Positions 1 through 8,257 of a stretch of DNA of 63,025 nucleotides are shown here, one piece after another. The stretch covers positions 1 through 63,025 of the forward strand of contig NZ_JAQPPK010000028.1 of NCBI RefSeq assembly GCF_029952445.1, in the 5' to 3' direction. Under the pieces are notes generated by a model, which searched no databases, was not told the origin of the DNA, and saw only the letters and a program-made list of their open reading frames with translations. The stretch is from Paenarthrobacter nitroguajacolicus (GTDB lineage Bacteria > Actinomycetota > Actinomycetes > Actinomycetales > Micrococcaceae). Position numbers and translations under genes: made by a program. Positions within the stretch are counted from its first letter, which is position 1. Each line of letters begins with the position of its first letter.

Positions 1-118
1 GCTCAGCGATCAACGCATCAAGGGACTCAATCCACTCCGCGGTCTCTTCCGGATCACGATCAGGCAGCTGGGCAGTCAACCCGCTGAGGATGTGTGAGGT
101 CTCTTCTCCTGCAGCCAC
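1..118 (-). CDS. aceE: Pyruvate dehydrogenase E1 component, N-terminal fragment (cut by window edge)
   Basis: Only the first 39 residues are inside the window; the gene runs off the left end. The GTG start at 118 is preceded by an AGAGAGG ribosome-binding site. The peptide contains HILSGLTAQLPDRDPEETAEW and then SLDALIAE. The DPEET-EW-SLD-L pattern is what I know from the N-terminus of homodimeric actinobacterial AceE, the thiamine-diphosphate decarboxylase subunit that feeds pyruvate into acetyl-CoA. An ATG lies slightly upstream in another frame but gives no family-like peptide. The identification rests on a short stretch, so it is good but not certain. Confidence 0.8.
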   Translation of the reverse strand, partial: MAAGEETSHILSGLTAQLPDRDPEETAEWIESLDALIAE

Positions 119-368
119 GTCCAACCTCTCTTCATTGAATGTATGGGCGCTTGCTCTGTGGGGGCGCTCAAGGAATTTCGTATTGTGAGAATAAAATTCT
201 GCAATTCGAGATTACGTCTGCCGATGGGCAGCGTCAACATGGATTGCGTATCCGAAACAGTCAACCGGTAAACCTGGCCGCAAACAACCAAATGTGACCC
301 TGCATACAGTCGCAAGCCTTGACCGGAGGTGACGTGCGTCATAGAGTTCTTTCACTATTCAATAACTC

Positions 369-387
369 GATTCCGCAATGTGGAATC
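369..387. promoter_or_regulatory. Inverted repeat, candidate operator of the NCS1 cluster
   Basis: GATTCC and GGAATC arms are separated by 7 nt, 21 bp before the permease start. The inner 15-mer TTCCGCAATGTGGAA resembles TTCCGCATCATGGAA upstream of dctA. IclR-family operators often have TTCC-GGAA symmetry, but no regulator gene is adjacent. Confidence 0.45.
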
Positions 388-408
388 AGTACGAAGTGGA
401 GATCCACG

Positions 409-1974
409 ATGCAGACGACTTCATCAGTCGGCGTCAACGAGACTCCGGAAGACGCGGAGACGGGTGTCCCTAACCACCCGGTCGTGGGAAACACGGATCT
501 TTGCGCGATTGCTTCCGAAGCCGCAGGCCAAACCATCAGTCCCAGTCTTTACAACATCGACCTCGCACCCACCAAGGCCAAGGGCCGCAAGTGGACCAGC
601 TACAGCATCTTTACCCTCTGGGCCAACGACGTCCACAGCTTGGGTAACTATGCCTTTGCCATCGGGCTGTTCTCCCTGGGCTTGGGTGGATGGCAAATCC
701 TGGTAGCCCTGGGTATAGGTGCCGTGCTCCTGTTCGCCCTCCTGAACTTCTCCGGATTCATGGGCCAGAAGACCGGCGTCCCGTTCCCGGTCATGAGCCG
801 TATCAGCTTCGGTATCCGGGGCGCCCAGATTGCCAGCCTCGTCCGTGGCGCCGTCGCAGTCGCCTGGTTCGGCATCCAGACCTACCTCGCGTCAGTGGTT
901 CTCCGCGTCATGCTGGTGGCCATGGCTCCCGGCTTGAAGGATCTGGACAGCAACTCCATCCTGGGCCTTTCAACCCTGGGATGGTTCTCCTTCGTGGCCC
1001 TGTGGATTGTGCAGCTGGTGATCGTGAGCTTCGGCATGGAGATGATCCGTAAATACGAAGCTTTCGCCGGCCCCATCATCCTCATCACCATGGCCGCGAT
1101 CGCCGTCTGGGTCTTCATCGAAGCCGGCGGCGTCATCCAGTGGTCCGGCATCAAGGGCCTTGAGGGCACCGAGATGTGGCTGACGATCTTCGCAGGCGGC
1201 GCGCTCTGGGTTTCCATCTACGGAACCTTCGTGCTGAACTTCTGCGACTTCACCCGGTCCTCCACGTCCAGGAAGTCGATCGTCAAGGGCAACTTCTGGG
1301 GCATCCCCATCAACATGCTCGTGTTCGGTGCGATCGTCGTCGTCATGGCGGGCGGCCAATACAAGATCAACGGAACGGTCATCCAGAGCCCGTCGGACAT
1401 TGTCCAGAGCATCCCCAATACGCTCCTGTTGGTCCTGGCCTGCCTTGCCTTGCTGATCCTGACCATCGCAGTGAATCTGATGGCCAACTTCGTGGCTCCC
1501 GTCTATGCGTTGACCAACCTGTTCCCGCGGCACCTGAACTTCCGCAAGGCGGCCTGGGTGAGCGGCACCATCGGACTGATCATCCTGCCGTGGAACCTCT
1601 ACAACAATCCGATCGTCATCGTGTACTTCCTCGGCGGCCTGGGTGCCCTGCTCGGCCCGTTGTTCGGAGTGGTCATGGCCGACTACTGGCTGGTCCGCCG
1701 CGGCAAGGTCAACGTCCCGGAGCTTTACACGGACGACCCCAAGGGCGCCTACTTCTACAAGCGCGGCGTCAACCCGAAGGCCATCATCGCCATGGTTCCG
1801 GCTGCTGCCCTTGCCATCGCCATCGCCTTCATCCCGGGACTGGCCGCCGCGGCACCGTTCGCGTGGTTCATTGGAGCCGGCGTCGCAGCGCTGACCTACT
1901 TCGTGGTGGCGGATAAGAAGCAGGTCCACCAAGACGTCTCCGGCGAGCCGATCGCCGTCGCCAGTACGCACTGA
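409..1974 (+). CDS. NCS1 family permease (purine / allantoin / hydantoin type)
   Basis: A 521-residue polytopic membrane protein with about 12 hydrophobic segments. Its N-terminal part (WTSYSIFTLWANDVHSLGNY) is typical of the NCS1 nucleobase-cation-symport family, which includes allantoin, uracil and cytosine permeases and the hydantoin carrier Mhp1. It should import a nitrogenous heterocycle with Na+ or H+. The ATG at 409 was preferred over an in-frame upstream start because it follows a GTGGAG box and matches usual family length. Downstream, at short spacing, come a hydantoin-racemase-like gene and an SDR, suggesting a three-gene catabolic unit. The exact substrate cannot be read from sequence; hydantoin or allantoin is suggested only by the neighbour. 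Confidence 0.85.
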   Translation: MQTTSSVGVNETPEDAETGVPNHPVVGNTDLCAIASEAAGQTISPSLYNIDLAPTKAKGRKWTSYSIFTLWANDVHSLGNYAFAIGLFSLGLGGWQILVALGIGAVLLFALLNFSGFMGQKTGVPFPVMSRISFGIRGAQIASLVRGAVAVAWFGIQTYLASVVLRVMLVAMAPGLKDLDSNSILGLSTLGWFSFVALWIVQLVIVSFGMEMIRKYEAFAGPIILITMAAIAVWVFIEAGGVIQWSGIKGLEGTEMWLTIFAGGALWVSIYGTFVLNFCDFTRSSTSRKSIVKGNFWGIPINMLVFGAIVVVMAGGQYKINGTVIQSPSDIVQSIPNTLLLVLACLALLILTIAVNLMANFVAPVYALTNLFPRHLNFRKAAWVSGTIGLIILPWNLYNNPIVIVYFLGGLGALLGPLFGVVMADYWLVRRGKVNVPELYTDDPKGAYFYKRGVNPKAIIAMVPAAALAIAIAFIPGLAAAAPFAWFIGAGVAALTYFVVADKKQVHQDVSGEPIAVASTH

Positions 1975-2003
1975 GCGCCGCCCCAAGATACGAAGGAATT
2001 CCC

Positions 2004-2747
2004 ATGCGCATCCTTGTCGCAAATGTGAACACCACCCAGTCCATGACGGACTCCATCGCTGCCCAGGCCCGCGCCGCCGCAGCTCCCGGAACCGAGATCA
2101 TTGGCATCACTCCGCGCTTCGGTGCCGATTCCTGCGAGGGAAACTTCGAAAGCTACCTCGCTGCGATCGCCGTCATGGACGCCGTGGTCAACTATCCGGA
2201 ACCCTTCGACGCCGTCATCCAGGCAGGTTACGGCGAGCACGGCCGGGAGGGCCTGCAGGAACTCCTGGACGTGCCGGTAGTCGACATCACGGAAGCAGCC
2301 GCAAGCACCGCCATGTTCCTGGGCCACAAGTATTCAGTGGTCACCACCCTTGACCGTGCCGTGCCGTTGATTGAGGACCGCCTCAAGCTGGCCGGGCTGG
2401 AAGCGCGCTGCGCCTCGGTCCGGGCCAGCGGCATGGCGGTGCTGGAGCTTGAGGAGTACCCGGAGCGGGCCGTCGAGGCGATCGTGGGCCAGGCGGAGCA
2501 GGCAGTCCGGAACGACAAGGCCGAAGTCATTGTCCTGGGTTGCGGTGGCATGGCCGGACTTGATGAGCAGATCCGCCAGCGCACAGGGGTTCCGGTGGTG
2601 GATGGCGTGGCTGCTGCGGTGACCATTGCCGAGTCGTTGGTCCGCCTGGGCCTGTCCACGTCCAAGGTGCGAACCTACGCGACGCCGCGCCCCAAGACTG
2701 TCATAGGCTGGCCGATAACTCCCGCAAACCAGCCCGCCGCACGCTAA
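2004..2747 (+). CDS. Asp/Glu/hydantoin racemase superfamily protein with a single catalytic Cys
   Basis: A 247-residue protein starting MRILVANVNT, as in hydantoin and allantoin racemases, with a PF01177-like double domain. Racemases of this fold use two cysteines. Here the second is present (Cys180 in VLGCGGMAG) but the first position reads QAGYGEHG, where hydantoin racemases have ACFGDPG, so Gly75 replaces Cys. The same Gly/Cys arrangement is known from arylmalonate decarboxylase, a member of this superfamily. It may therefore not racemise; a decarboxylase or lyase role is possible. It lies 29 bp after the permease with GAAGGAATT as ribosome-binding site, and is probably cotranscribed. Confidence 0.8.
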   Translation: MRILVANVNTTQSMTDSIAAQARAAAAPGTEIIGITPRFGADSCEGNFESYLAAIAVMDAVVNYPEPFDAVIQAGYGEHGREGLQELLDVPVVDITEAAASTAMFLGHKYSVVTTLDRAVPLIEDRLKLAGLEARCASVRASGMAVLELEEYPERAVEAIVGQAEQAVRNDKAEVIVLGCGGMAGLDEQIRQRTGVPVVDGVAAAVTIAESLVRLGLSTSKVRTYATPRPKTVIGWPITPANQPAAR

Positions 2748-2771
2748 GGCCACTCCCCGAAAGGCAACCAC

Positions 2772-3539
2772 ATGACTGACTCCAGCCTGCCCCCGGACCC
2801 CAGGGTCGCCGTCGTTACCGGGGCCGGCTCGGGTATTGGGCGGGCGGTCGCCCGGCTCATGCTCGCCGACGGTTATCGCGTGGCGCTGGCGGGACGACGG
2901 GAGGCGCAGCTGCTGGAGACGGCGGATGGTCACCCGGACGCCCTGGCGGTTCCTTGCGACGTAACAGCGCCCGACGACGTCGCGCGTCTTTTCGCGGAGG
3001 TTCGCCAACGCTGGGGCCGGGTGGATGTGTTGTTCAATAACGCCGGCGTCTTTGGACCTGCCGGTGACGTTGGCGAGATCAGCGTTGATGAGTGGGAAGC
3101 AACTCTGCGGGTCAACGTGACCGGGTCCATGTTGTGTGCTGCCGAAGCCGTGCGGGCCATGAAAGCCCAAATGCCGCAGGGTGGCCGGATCATCAACAAT
3201 GGCTCTATTTCGGCGCATTCGCCCAGGCCCAGGTCCGTTGCGTACACCGTCACCAAGCATGCCATGACGGGCCTGACCAAGAGCATCGAGCTTGATGGCC
3301 GTGCGTTCGGCATCACCTGTGGTCAGATCGACATCGGCAACACCCGCACGGAGATCATGGACACCATCGGCGTTGGCTCCGGCGCGATGCAGGCCGATGG
3401 CAGCCGCAAGGTGGAGCCGATGTTTCCTGTTGACGACGCTGCCCGGGCCGTCCTGCTCATGGCCAACATGCCGGCGTCGGCCAGTGTTGGTTCCCTGGTG
3501 GTGACGGCTGCCGGCATGCCGTTCGTGGGTCGCGGCTAG
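2772..3539 (+). CDS. Short-chain dehydrogenase/reductase (classical SDR)
   Basis: A 255-residue Rossmann-fold oxidoreductase. Visible motifs are the nucleotide-binding TGAGSGIG (residues 16-23), NNAG (89-92), catalytic Ser145 and the YTVTK pair Tyr158/Lys162. Arg42-Arg43 after the second strand (AGRREAQ) would favour NADP(H). It is the third gene of the NCS1/racemase-like unit, 24 bp downstream, and ends just before a strong terminator, so it is probably the last gene of that operon. The substrate is unknown; oxidation or reduction of a product of the imported compound is an inference from context. Confidence 0.85.
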   Translation: MTDSSLPPDPRVAVVTGAGSGIGRAVARLMLADGYRVALAGRREAQLLETADGHPDALAVPCDVTAPDDVARLFAEVRQRWGRVDVLFNNAGVFGPAGDVGEISVDEWEATLRVNVTGSMLCAAEAVRAMKAQMPQGGRIINNGSISAHSPRPRSVAYTVTKHAMTGLTKSIELDGRAFGITCGQIDIGNTRTEIMDTIGVGSGAMQADGSRKVEPMFPVDDAARAVLLMANMPASASVGSLVVTAAGMPFVGRG

Positions 3540-3586
3540 CGAGTCCCAAGCGCGGCCCGTGCCGCCACCACCCACTTTGCTTTCCG

Positions 3587-3629
3587 AATGCCCGCGACAC
3601 GCCCTGGATAGGGGCGTGTCGCGGGCATT
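3587..3629 (+). terminator. Hairpin terminator after the NCS1-racemase-SDR operon
   Basis: A perfect 18-bp stem (AATGCCCGCGACACGCCC and its complement) encloses a 7-nt loop. Only a short T run follows (ATTTCC). It lies 48 bp after the SDR stop. Confidence 0.75.
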
Positions 3630-3686
3630 TCCGTGCCAAAGGAGGTGGTGAAGGCCCGCGCCGAGCAGCTCCGCACCAATTGTGAC

Positions 3687-3723
3687 TTCCGCATCATGGA
3701 AAAGGAATTTCCCCTTGCGGAAT
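3687..3723. promoter_or_regulatory. Pair of TTCCGC-type inverted repeats upstream of dctA
   Basis: TTCCGCATCATGGAA (3687-3701) is followed on the other strand by TTCCGCAAGGGGAA (3722-3709). Both match the 17-bp layout NTTCCGC-N3-NNGGAAN, also seen at 370-386 before the NCS1 permease. This is likely a shared operator, so this stretch is more probably regulatory than part of a longer dctA reading frame. Confidence 0.45.
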
Positions 3724-3795
3724 GGTGTGAGCGGGATTACATTTGAAAAACCCCCTCAAAACGTGGGGCTGTTCCCAACTGATTGGTTCAGATCA

Positions 3796-5283
3796 ATGAA
3801 GATCCCAGACCCCGCGGCGCTGAAGGCGAGTTCGGCCCCGCAGAAGAAAAAGCGGCTGTACCAGTCGCTCTTTTTTCAAATCCTGATCGCCGTCGTCGCA
3901 GGTGTGCTCATCGGTCATTTCTGGCCGAACATCGGGTCCGCACTCCGGCCACTGGGTGATGGATTCATTCAACTCATCAAAATGATCATCGCCCCGCTGA
4001 TTTTCCTCGTGATCGTCACGGGCATCTCCGCAGTGGGCGACGTCAAGGCGGTCGGACGGGTCGGGGTCAAAGCACTCCTGTACTTCACCGGCGCCACGCT
4101 CTTCGCCCTGGTTTTCGGGCTCATCGTCGCAAATGTCGTCCAGCCTGGTGCTGGCCTTAACATCGACCCCGCTACCCTTTCCCAGGAAGCGCTCGACGCG
4201 AAGACCGGCCACGCGGTCCCCAAGGACGCGGCGGCCTTCATCCTGGATGTCATTCCGTCCAGCGTGATCGGCGCTTTCGCCAGCAACAGCCTGCTTCAGG
4301 TGCTCTTCTTCTCGGTCTTCTTCGGTGCCGCAATCGTGGTCATCGGCCGGGAACGTTGCCTGCCGGTCATCAGCCTCATGGAAACGGTCCTGGAGCTCAT
4401 CTTCAAGATCATGTCCTGGATCATGCGGGTGGCTCCCATCGGTGCTTTCGGTGCCATGGCATTCATCATCGGCCAGTACGGTGTGGGCACGCTGGGCACC
4501 TACGCCCTGTTGATCGCTTCCTGTTACGGCGCGGCCATCATCTTCATCGGCCTGCTGTTCCTGGTGGCCTGGGGCTTCGCCCGCGTTCCGCTCTGGCAGT
4601 TCCTGAAATACACCCGTGAAGAGTTCCTGCTGGCACTGGGCACGGCTTCAACCGAGGCAGTCATGCCGCGCATCATGACCAAGCTGACCAACGCTGGCTG
4701 CTCCCGTGCAACAACAGGTCTTGTGGTTCCCACCGGCTACTCCTTCAACCTCGACGGTGCCGCGATCTACCTGTCCATCTCACTGTTGTTCCTGGCGCAG
4801 GCGTTCGGCCACAACCTGGACCTCGGCCAGCAACTGGCTGCCCTGGGCGTGCTCCTCCTGACTTCCAAGGGCATGGCCGGAGTCCCCGGTTCGTCCTTCC
4901 TGGCACTCTCTGCCACAGCAGCCGCGCTGGGGATCTTCCCGGTGGCCGGTGTTGCACTCCTCCTCGGCGCAGACCGCCTGATGGACTCCATGCGTGTTGT
5001 GGTCAATCTGCTCGGCAACTGCGTGGCAACGTTCGTGGTGGCCAAGTGGGAAGGCCAGTTCGACCGCAGCGTCATGGTCCGCGCTTTCAATGGCGAGATC
5101 ACCAACGAGGACACGGCCATCATGCTCGGCAAGGAAGACGTTTACGCACAGCAGGAACTGGAGCGCATCAGCGGCGGCCAGAATCCCTCACCGAAGTTCC
5201 GCGGCGGACCAACCGCAGACGAGATACCGCAGTTCGAGATGAGCAAGCCCGGCCAACCTTCCAACCCGGTTTGCCCTGACTAA
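3796..5283 (+). CDS. dctA: C4-dicarboxylate:cation symporter (DctA-type)
   Basis: A 495-residue dicarboxylate/amino acid:cation symporter importing succinate, fumarate or malate. Family motifs are clear: the ASTEAVMPR hairpin loop, the VPTGYSFNLDGAAIYL segment, KGMAGVPGSSFLAL, and LLGADRLMDSMRVVVNLLGN, which carries the conserved asparagines and aspartates that hold cations and substrate. The ATG at 3796 was chosen because MKIPDPAALK is a plausible DctA N-terminus. An in-frame GTG at 3682 would add 38 residues translated from the operator region. No good ribosome-binding site precedes 3796, so the start is uncertain. The gene is monocistronic, between two strong hairpins. Confidence 0.9.
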   Translation: MKIPDPAALKASSAPQKKKRLYQSLFFQILIAVVAGVLIGHFWPNIGSALRPLGDGFIQLIKMIIAPLIFLVIVTGISAVGDVKAVGRVGVKALLYFTGATLFALVFGLIVANVVQPGAGLNIDPATLSQEALDAKTGHAVPKDAAAFILDVIPSSVIGAFASNSLLQVLFFSVFFGAAIVVIGRERCLPVISLMETVLELIFKIMSWIMRVAPIGAFGAMAFIIGQYGVGTLGTYALLIASCYGAAIIFIGLLFLVAWGFARVPLWQFLKYTREEFLLALGTASTEAVMPRIMTKLTNAGCSRATTGLVVPTGYSFNLDGAAIYLSISLLFLAQAFGHNLDLGQQLAALGVLLLTSKGMAGVPGSSFLALSATAAALGIFPVAGVALLLGADRLMDSMRVVVNLLGNCVATFVVAKWEGQFDRSVMVRAFNGEITNEDTAIMLGKEDVYAQQELERISGGQNPSPKFRGGPTADEIPQFEMSKPGQPSNPVCPD

Positions 5284-5303
5284 GGCCCACTAAGCCATCG
5301 GGT

Positions 5304-5358
5304 TTTTGTACAGCTAATGCCCCCAAGGCCACGTCTTGGGGGCATTAGCTGTACAAAA
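5304..5358. terminator. Bidirectional terminator between dctA and the SCP-like gene
   Basis: A perfect 24-bp stem (TTTTGTACAGCTAATGCCCC...) has a 7-nt loop. T tracts lie at both ends, so it can serve both converging genes. Confidence 0.9.
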
Positions 5359-5364
5359 CTTCCT

Positions 5365-5775
5365 TTAGAGGGGAAGCAGTTCCGAGAGGTCGGCGCGTAA
5401 CCCGGAGGCCGTCACCTTGTGGGCAGAGACGGCGTCCGCCCAGTTGAGGCGGCCCGTCACCAGCCCAAGCCAGGTGTCGGCGTCGGTCTCTATGACGTTT
5501 GGGGGAGTGCCACGCGTGTGCCGCGGCCCCTCCACGCACTGCGTGACCCCGAACGGCGGAACACGGACTTCCACCGAATTGCCGGGGGCGCGGGCGGTGA
5601 CTTCCTCCAGTGAGTAGCGCACCGCCGTCGCGATTAAAGCGCGCGACGGCGTGGTCCCGGCAGCGGCGGCAGGCTGACCGGCGGCTTCGGCGCTGGAGGG
5701 TTCGACGGCGGCTAGCCAGGCCGCCAGCGCGGCCTTGCCTTCGGAGATGTCAACGCGGCGTCGTGCAACGGCCAT
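5365..5775 (-). CDS. Sterol carrier family protein (small actinobacterial SCP-like)
   Basis: A 136-residue soluble protein (MAVARRRVDISEGKAAL...). The sequence VEVRVPPFGVTQCVEGPRHTRG and the later TDADTWLGLVTGRLNWADAV resemble the small bacterial SCP-2-like proteins of actinobacteria, where TWL and the G-L-W pattern line a hydrophobic pocket. The start is an ATG with AGAAGGAAAG upstream. It lies 38 bp downstream of the asparaginase gene on the same strand and close to purD. The function in bacteria is not established; binding of a small hydrophobic ligand is inferred from the fold family. Confidence 0.7.
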   Translation of the reverse strand: MAVARRRVDISEGKAALAAWLAAVEPSSAEAAGQPAAAAGTTPSRALIATAVRYSLEEVTARAPGNSVEVRVPPFGVTQCVEGPRHTRGTPPNVIETDADTWLGLVTGRLNWADAVSAHKVTASGLRADLSELLPL

Positions 5776-5813
5776 GGTTTCTTTCCTTCTTAATTACTGG
5801 TCGGGCCCAACTA

Positions 5814-6830
5814 CTAGTCGAGCAAGGCGGAGACCGCATGGCCCAGCCGGATCCTGCCAACCTCGTGGCCGCCACCCAGGACAGGCTCCACTACGCGCTC
5901 CAGGACGCTGGACACGGCAGGGATATCCACTGCACCGCTCACGGCCAGGAGTGTCAGACCCACCAGGGAGGTGGCGCGGAGGTTGCCGTCGAGCATCTTG
6001 ACTGCCACGGTGGCGCCGGTGGGCGTGGCCAGGACCAGGACGCCCTCAGCGCCGATCTTGGCCAGGACCTCCAGCTCTTCCATGACTACGGTGTTCGATT
6101 CGCCGCGGCCTTGGACCGCCCACGGGTAATCCAGCATGGACGTGGCGATGGTGGCCGCACGTGCGTTGGAGGATTTATCGCCGGGGGATTTGGCCAGGCT
6201 TGAGTAGGCCCGGGCAAGGCCAGTCAGCGAGAGCGCGGCGACGGGAGCACCGCAACCGTCGATGCCCAAATGGGAAATGGGTTCGCCGCTATATTCCTCG
6301 ATCACGGAGCGCACGCGCTGCTGGAGAGGGTGGTTCGGTTCGAGGTAGCTGCGAAGGTCCCAGCCGTTTTCGGTGCAGGCCCACAGGAACGCAGCGTGCT
6401 TGCCAGAGCAGTTGAACGCGAGCTTGGATTGTCCGCGCTCCGAACGGACCAGCCAGTTCCGGGCAGTCTCGTCCTGGGGCCAGGCGGTGGGGCACTGGAG
6501 GTTTTCTTCCTTTACGCCCGCCGCTTTGAGCATCCCTTCCACCACATCCATGTGATCCAAGGACCCTGTGTGGCTTCCACAAGCCACCGCAACCTGGGCA
6601 CCGCGCAGCGGAACGCCGGACTGCATGGAAGCCAAGGCCTGGAAGGGCTTGAGGGTGGAGCGGGCGAAGACGGGAGCGTCGATGTCGCCGAGCCGTGTGA
6701 CTACTGAACCGTCGCCCGCGAGGACCACAGCCGCACCAACGTGGCGGGACTCGATAAAGCCACTGCGTTCGATCACTGCCAGTTCGACGGCGGACTCAAC
6801 GTTGAACGTTTCATGCGAACTCATGGGCAT
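5814..6830 (-). CDS. Asparaginase (asparaginase II family)
   Basis: A 338-residue protein of the thermolabile/Rhizobium-type asparaginase family, distinct from E. coli AnsA/AnsB. Recognisable stretches are ARSTLKPFQALA, ACGSHTGS, NCSGKHAAFLWAC and GIDGCGAPVAALSL; the Ser-x-x-Lys and the conserved cysteines belong to this family's active site. It would release ammonia and aspartate from asparagine in the cytoplasm. The first ATG (6830) is favoured because TAGACT lies exactly 6 nt upstream, the geometry of a leaderless promoter; no Shine-Dalgarno is present. It is divergent from purD. Confidence 0.88.
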   Translation of the reverse strand: MPMSSHETFNVESAVELAVIERSGFIESRHVGAAVVLAGDGSVVTRLGDIDAPVFARSTLKPFQALASMQSGVPLRGAQVAVACGSHTGSLDHMDVVEGMLKAAGVKEENLQCPTAWPQDETARNWLVRSERGQSKLAFNCSGKHAAFLWACTENGWDLRSYLEPNHPLQQRVRSVIEEYSGEPISHLGIDGCGAPVAALSLTGLARAYSSLAKSPGDKSSNARAATIATSMLDYPWAVQGRGESNTVVMEELEVLAKIGAEGVLVLATPTGATVAVKMLDGNLRATSLVGLTLLAVSGAVDIPAVSSVLERVVEPVLGGGHEVGRIRLGHAVSALLD

Positions 6831-6836
6831 GAAGCA

Positions 6837-6842
6837 AGTCTA
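6837..6842 (-). promoter_or_regulatory. -10 box (TAGACT) of a leaderless asparaginase mRNA
   Basis: On the minus strand TAGACT is followed by 6 nt and then ATG. The same geometry occurs before several other genes in the window. Confidence 0.55.
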
Positions 6843-6943
6843 GGCTCTGGCGGCGTGGTTCCCTGGTCAGGGTTGGTGCGCGCCGGGTCCGGTGAATGAC
6901 ACAGCTTAGGCCGAGCGCGCTGCACAAAGTACCCTTGAAGACT

Positions 6944-8254
6944 GTGAAGGTACTCGTCATTGGCCCAGGCGGCCGCGAACACGCCATTGTCCGCTCTCTG
7001 CTTGAAGACCCCAACGTCTCCGAGGTCCACGCGGCCCCGGGCAACGCGGGCATCAGCAAACTCGTTCCCACGCACGCGATCGACGGGAACAACCCGGAAG
7101 CCGTGTCCGCCCTTGCCACCAAGCTGGGCGTTGACCTGGTGGTTGTCGGCCCCGAGGCCCCGCTCGCCGCTGGTGTCTCCGATGCCGTCCGCGACGCCGG
7201 AATCCCGGTCTTTGGTCCCAGCAAGGAAGCCGCCCAGTTGGAGGCTTCCAAGGCATTCGCCAAGCAGATCATGGCCGAAGCCGGCGTCCCCACGGCAATG
7301 GCCCGCGTTGCTGAGAACGCCGAGGAAGCAGCCGACGCACTTGATGCCTTCGGTGCTCCCTACGTTGTCAAGGACGATGGCCTTGCTGCCGGCAAGGGCG
7401 TTGTAGTCACGAAGGACCGTGCTGAAGCCTTGGCTCACGCGCAGACCTGCTTCGACGCCGGCGGAACCGTTGTGATCGAGGAATTCCTTGACGGCCCCGA
7501 GGTTTCCCTGTTCGTCCTCTGCGACGGCCGCACCACGGTCCCGTTGTCCCCGGCGCAGGACTTCAAGCGCATCTTCGACAACGATGAAGGCCCCAACACC
7601 GGCGGCATGGGTGCCTACACCCCGCTTGAGTGGGCTCCCGAGGGACTGGTCCAGGAAGTCATCGACCGCGTGGCCCAGCCCACCGTGGACGAGATGGCCC
7701 GCCGCGGCACTCCTTTCGTCGGCGTGCTGTACTGCGGTTTGGCCCTCACCTCGCGTGGCACGCGCGTCATCGAGTTCAACGTCCGTTTCGGCGATCCCGA
7801 GACCCAGGCTGTCCTCGCCCGCCTCAAGACGCCGCTCGGTGCGCTGCTGCTGGCAGCTGCCAAGGGCGAACTGGACACCGCCGAAGAGCTGCGCTGGTCC
7901 AAGGACACCGCAGTCGCCGTCGTCGTTGCCGCCGAAAACTACCCCGACGCTCCCCGCACGGGCGACCGCATCCGAGGCCTGAAGAAGGTTGACGAGCTCG
8001 ACGGCGTCCACGTGGTCCACGCCGGCACCAAGCTGGACGATGAGGGCAAGGTGGTCTCCGCAGGTGGCCGCGTCCTCGCCGTAGTGGCGCTCGGTTCGGA
8101 TCTGGTTGAGGCCCGCGAAAAGGCGTACGACGGCGTGGAGCTGGTTCAGCTTGAAGGCTCGCAGTTCCGTACGGACATCGGAGGCAAGGCCGCCCGCGGC
8201 GAAATCCGGGTGCCGTACGCGGCTACCGGCACCATCCCGAAAGTGCAGGCCTAA
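6944..8254 (+). CDS. purD: Phosphoribosylamine-glycine ligase (GAR synthetase)
   Basis: A 436-residue ATP-grasp enzyme joining glycine to phosphoribosylamine, the second step of purine synthesis. The N-terminus MKVLVIGPGGREHAI, the VVGPEAPLAAG segment, DDGLAAGKGVVV, and the metal/ATP residues in EFNVRFGDPETQAVL are family hallmarks. The GTG at 6944 was chosen because family members start at this MKVLVIG; an in-frame ATG 48 bp upstream would add an unrelated extension. It is followed after 3 bp by purC, a two-gene purine operon, and is divergent from asparaginase. TACCCT lies 8 nt before the GTG, a possible near-leaderless promoter. Confidence 0.97.
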   Translation: MKVLVIGPGGREHAIVRSLLEDPNVSEVHAAPGNAGISKLVPTHAIDGNNPEAVSALATKLGVDLVVVGPEAPLAAGVSDAVRDAGIPVFGPSKEAAQLEASKAFAKQIMAEAGVPTAMARVAENAEEAADALDAFGAPYVVKDDGLAAGKGVVVTKDRAEALAHAQTCFDAGGTVVIEEFLDGPEVSLFVLCDGRTTVPLSPAQDFKRIFDNDEGPNTGGMGAYTPLEWAPEGLVQEVIDRVAQPTVDEMARRGTPFVGVLYCGLALTSRGTRVIEFNVRFGDPETQAVLARLKTPLGALLLAAAKGELDTAEELRWSKDTAVAVVVAAENYPDAPRTGDRIRGLKKVDELDGVHVVHAGTKLDDEGKVVSAGGRVLAVVALGSDLVEAREKAYDGVELVQLEGSQFRTDIGGKAARGEIRVPYAATGTIPKVQA

Positions 8255-8257
8255 GTC

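Noticed and set aside
3638..3649. AAAGGAGGTGGT, an almost perfect anti-16S complement without a gene
   Set aside because: It follows a terminator, the nearest in-frame start is too close or too far, and the 32-codon frame from the adjacent GTG runs through the operator pair; probably chance.
3682..3795. N-terminal extension of dctA from the GTG at 3682
   Set aside because: The extension is translated from the TTCCGC repeats and contains no membrane or family sequence.
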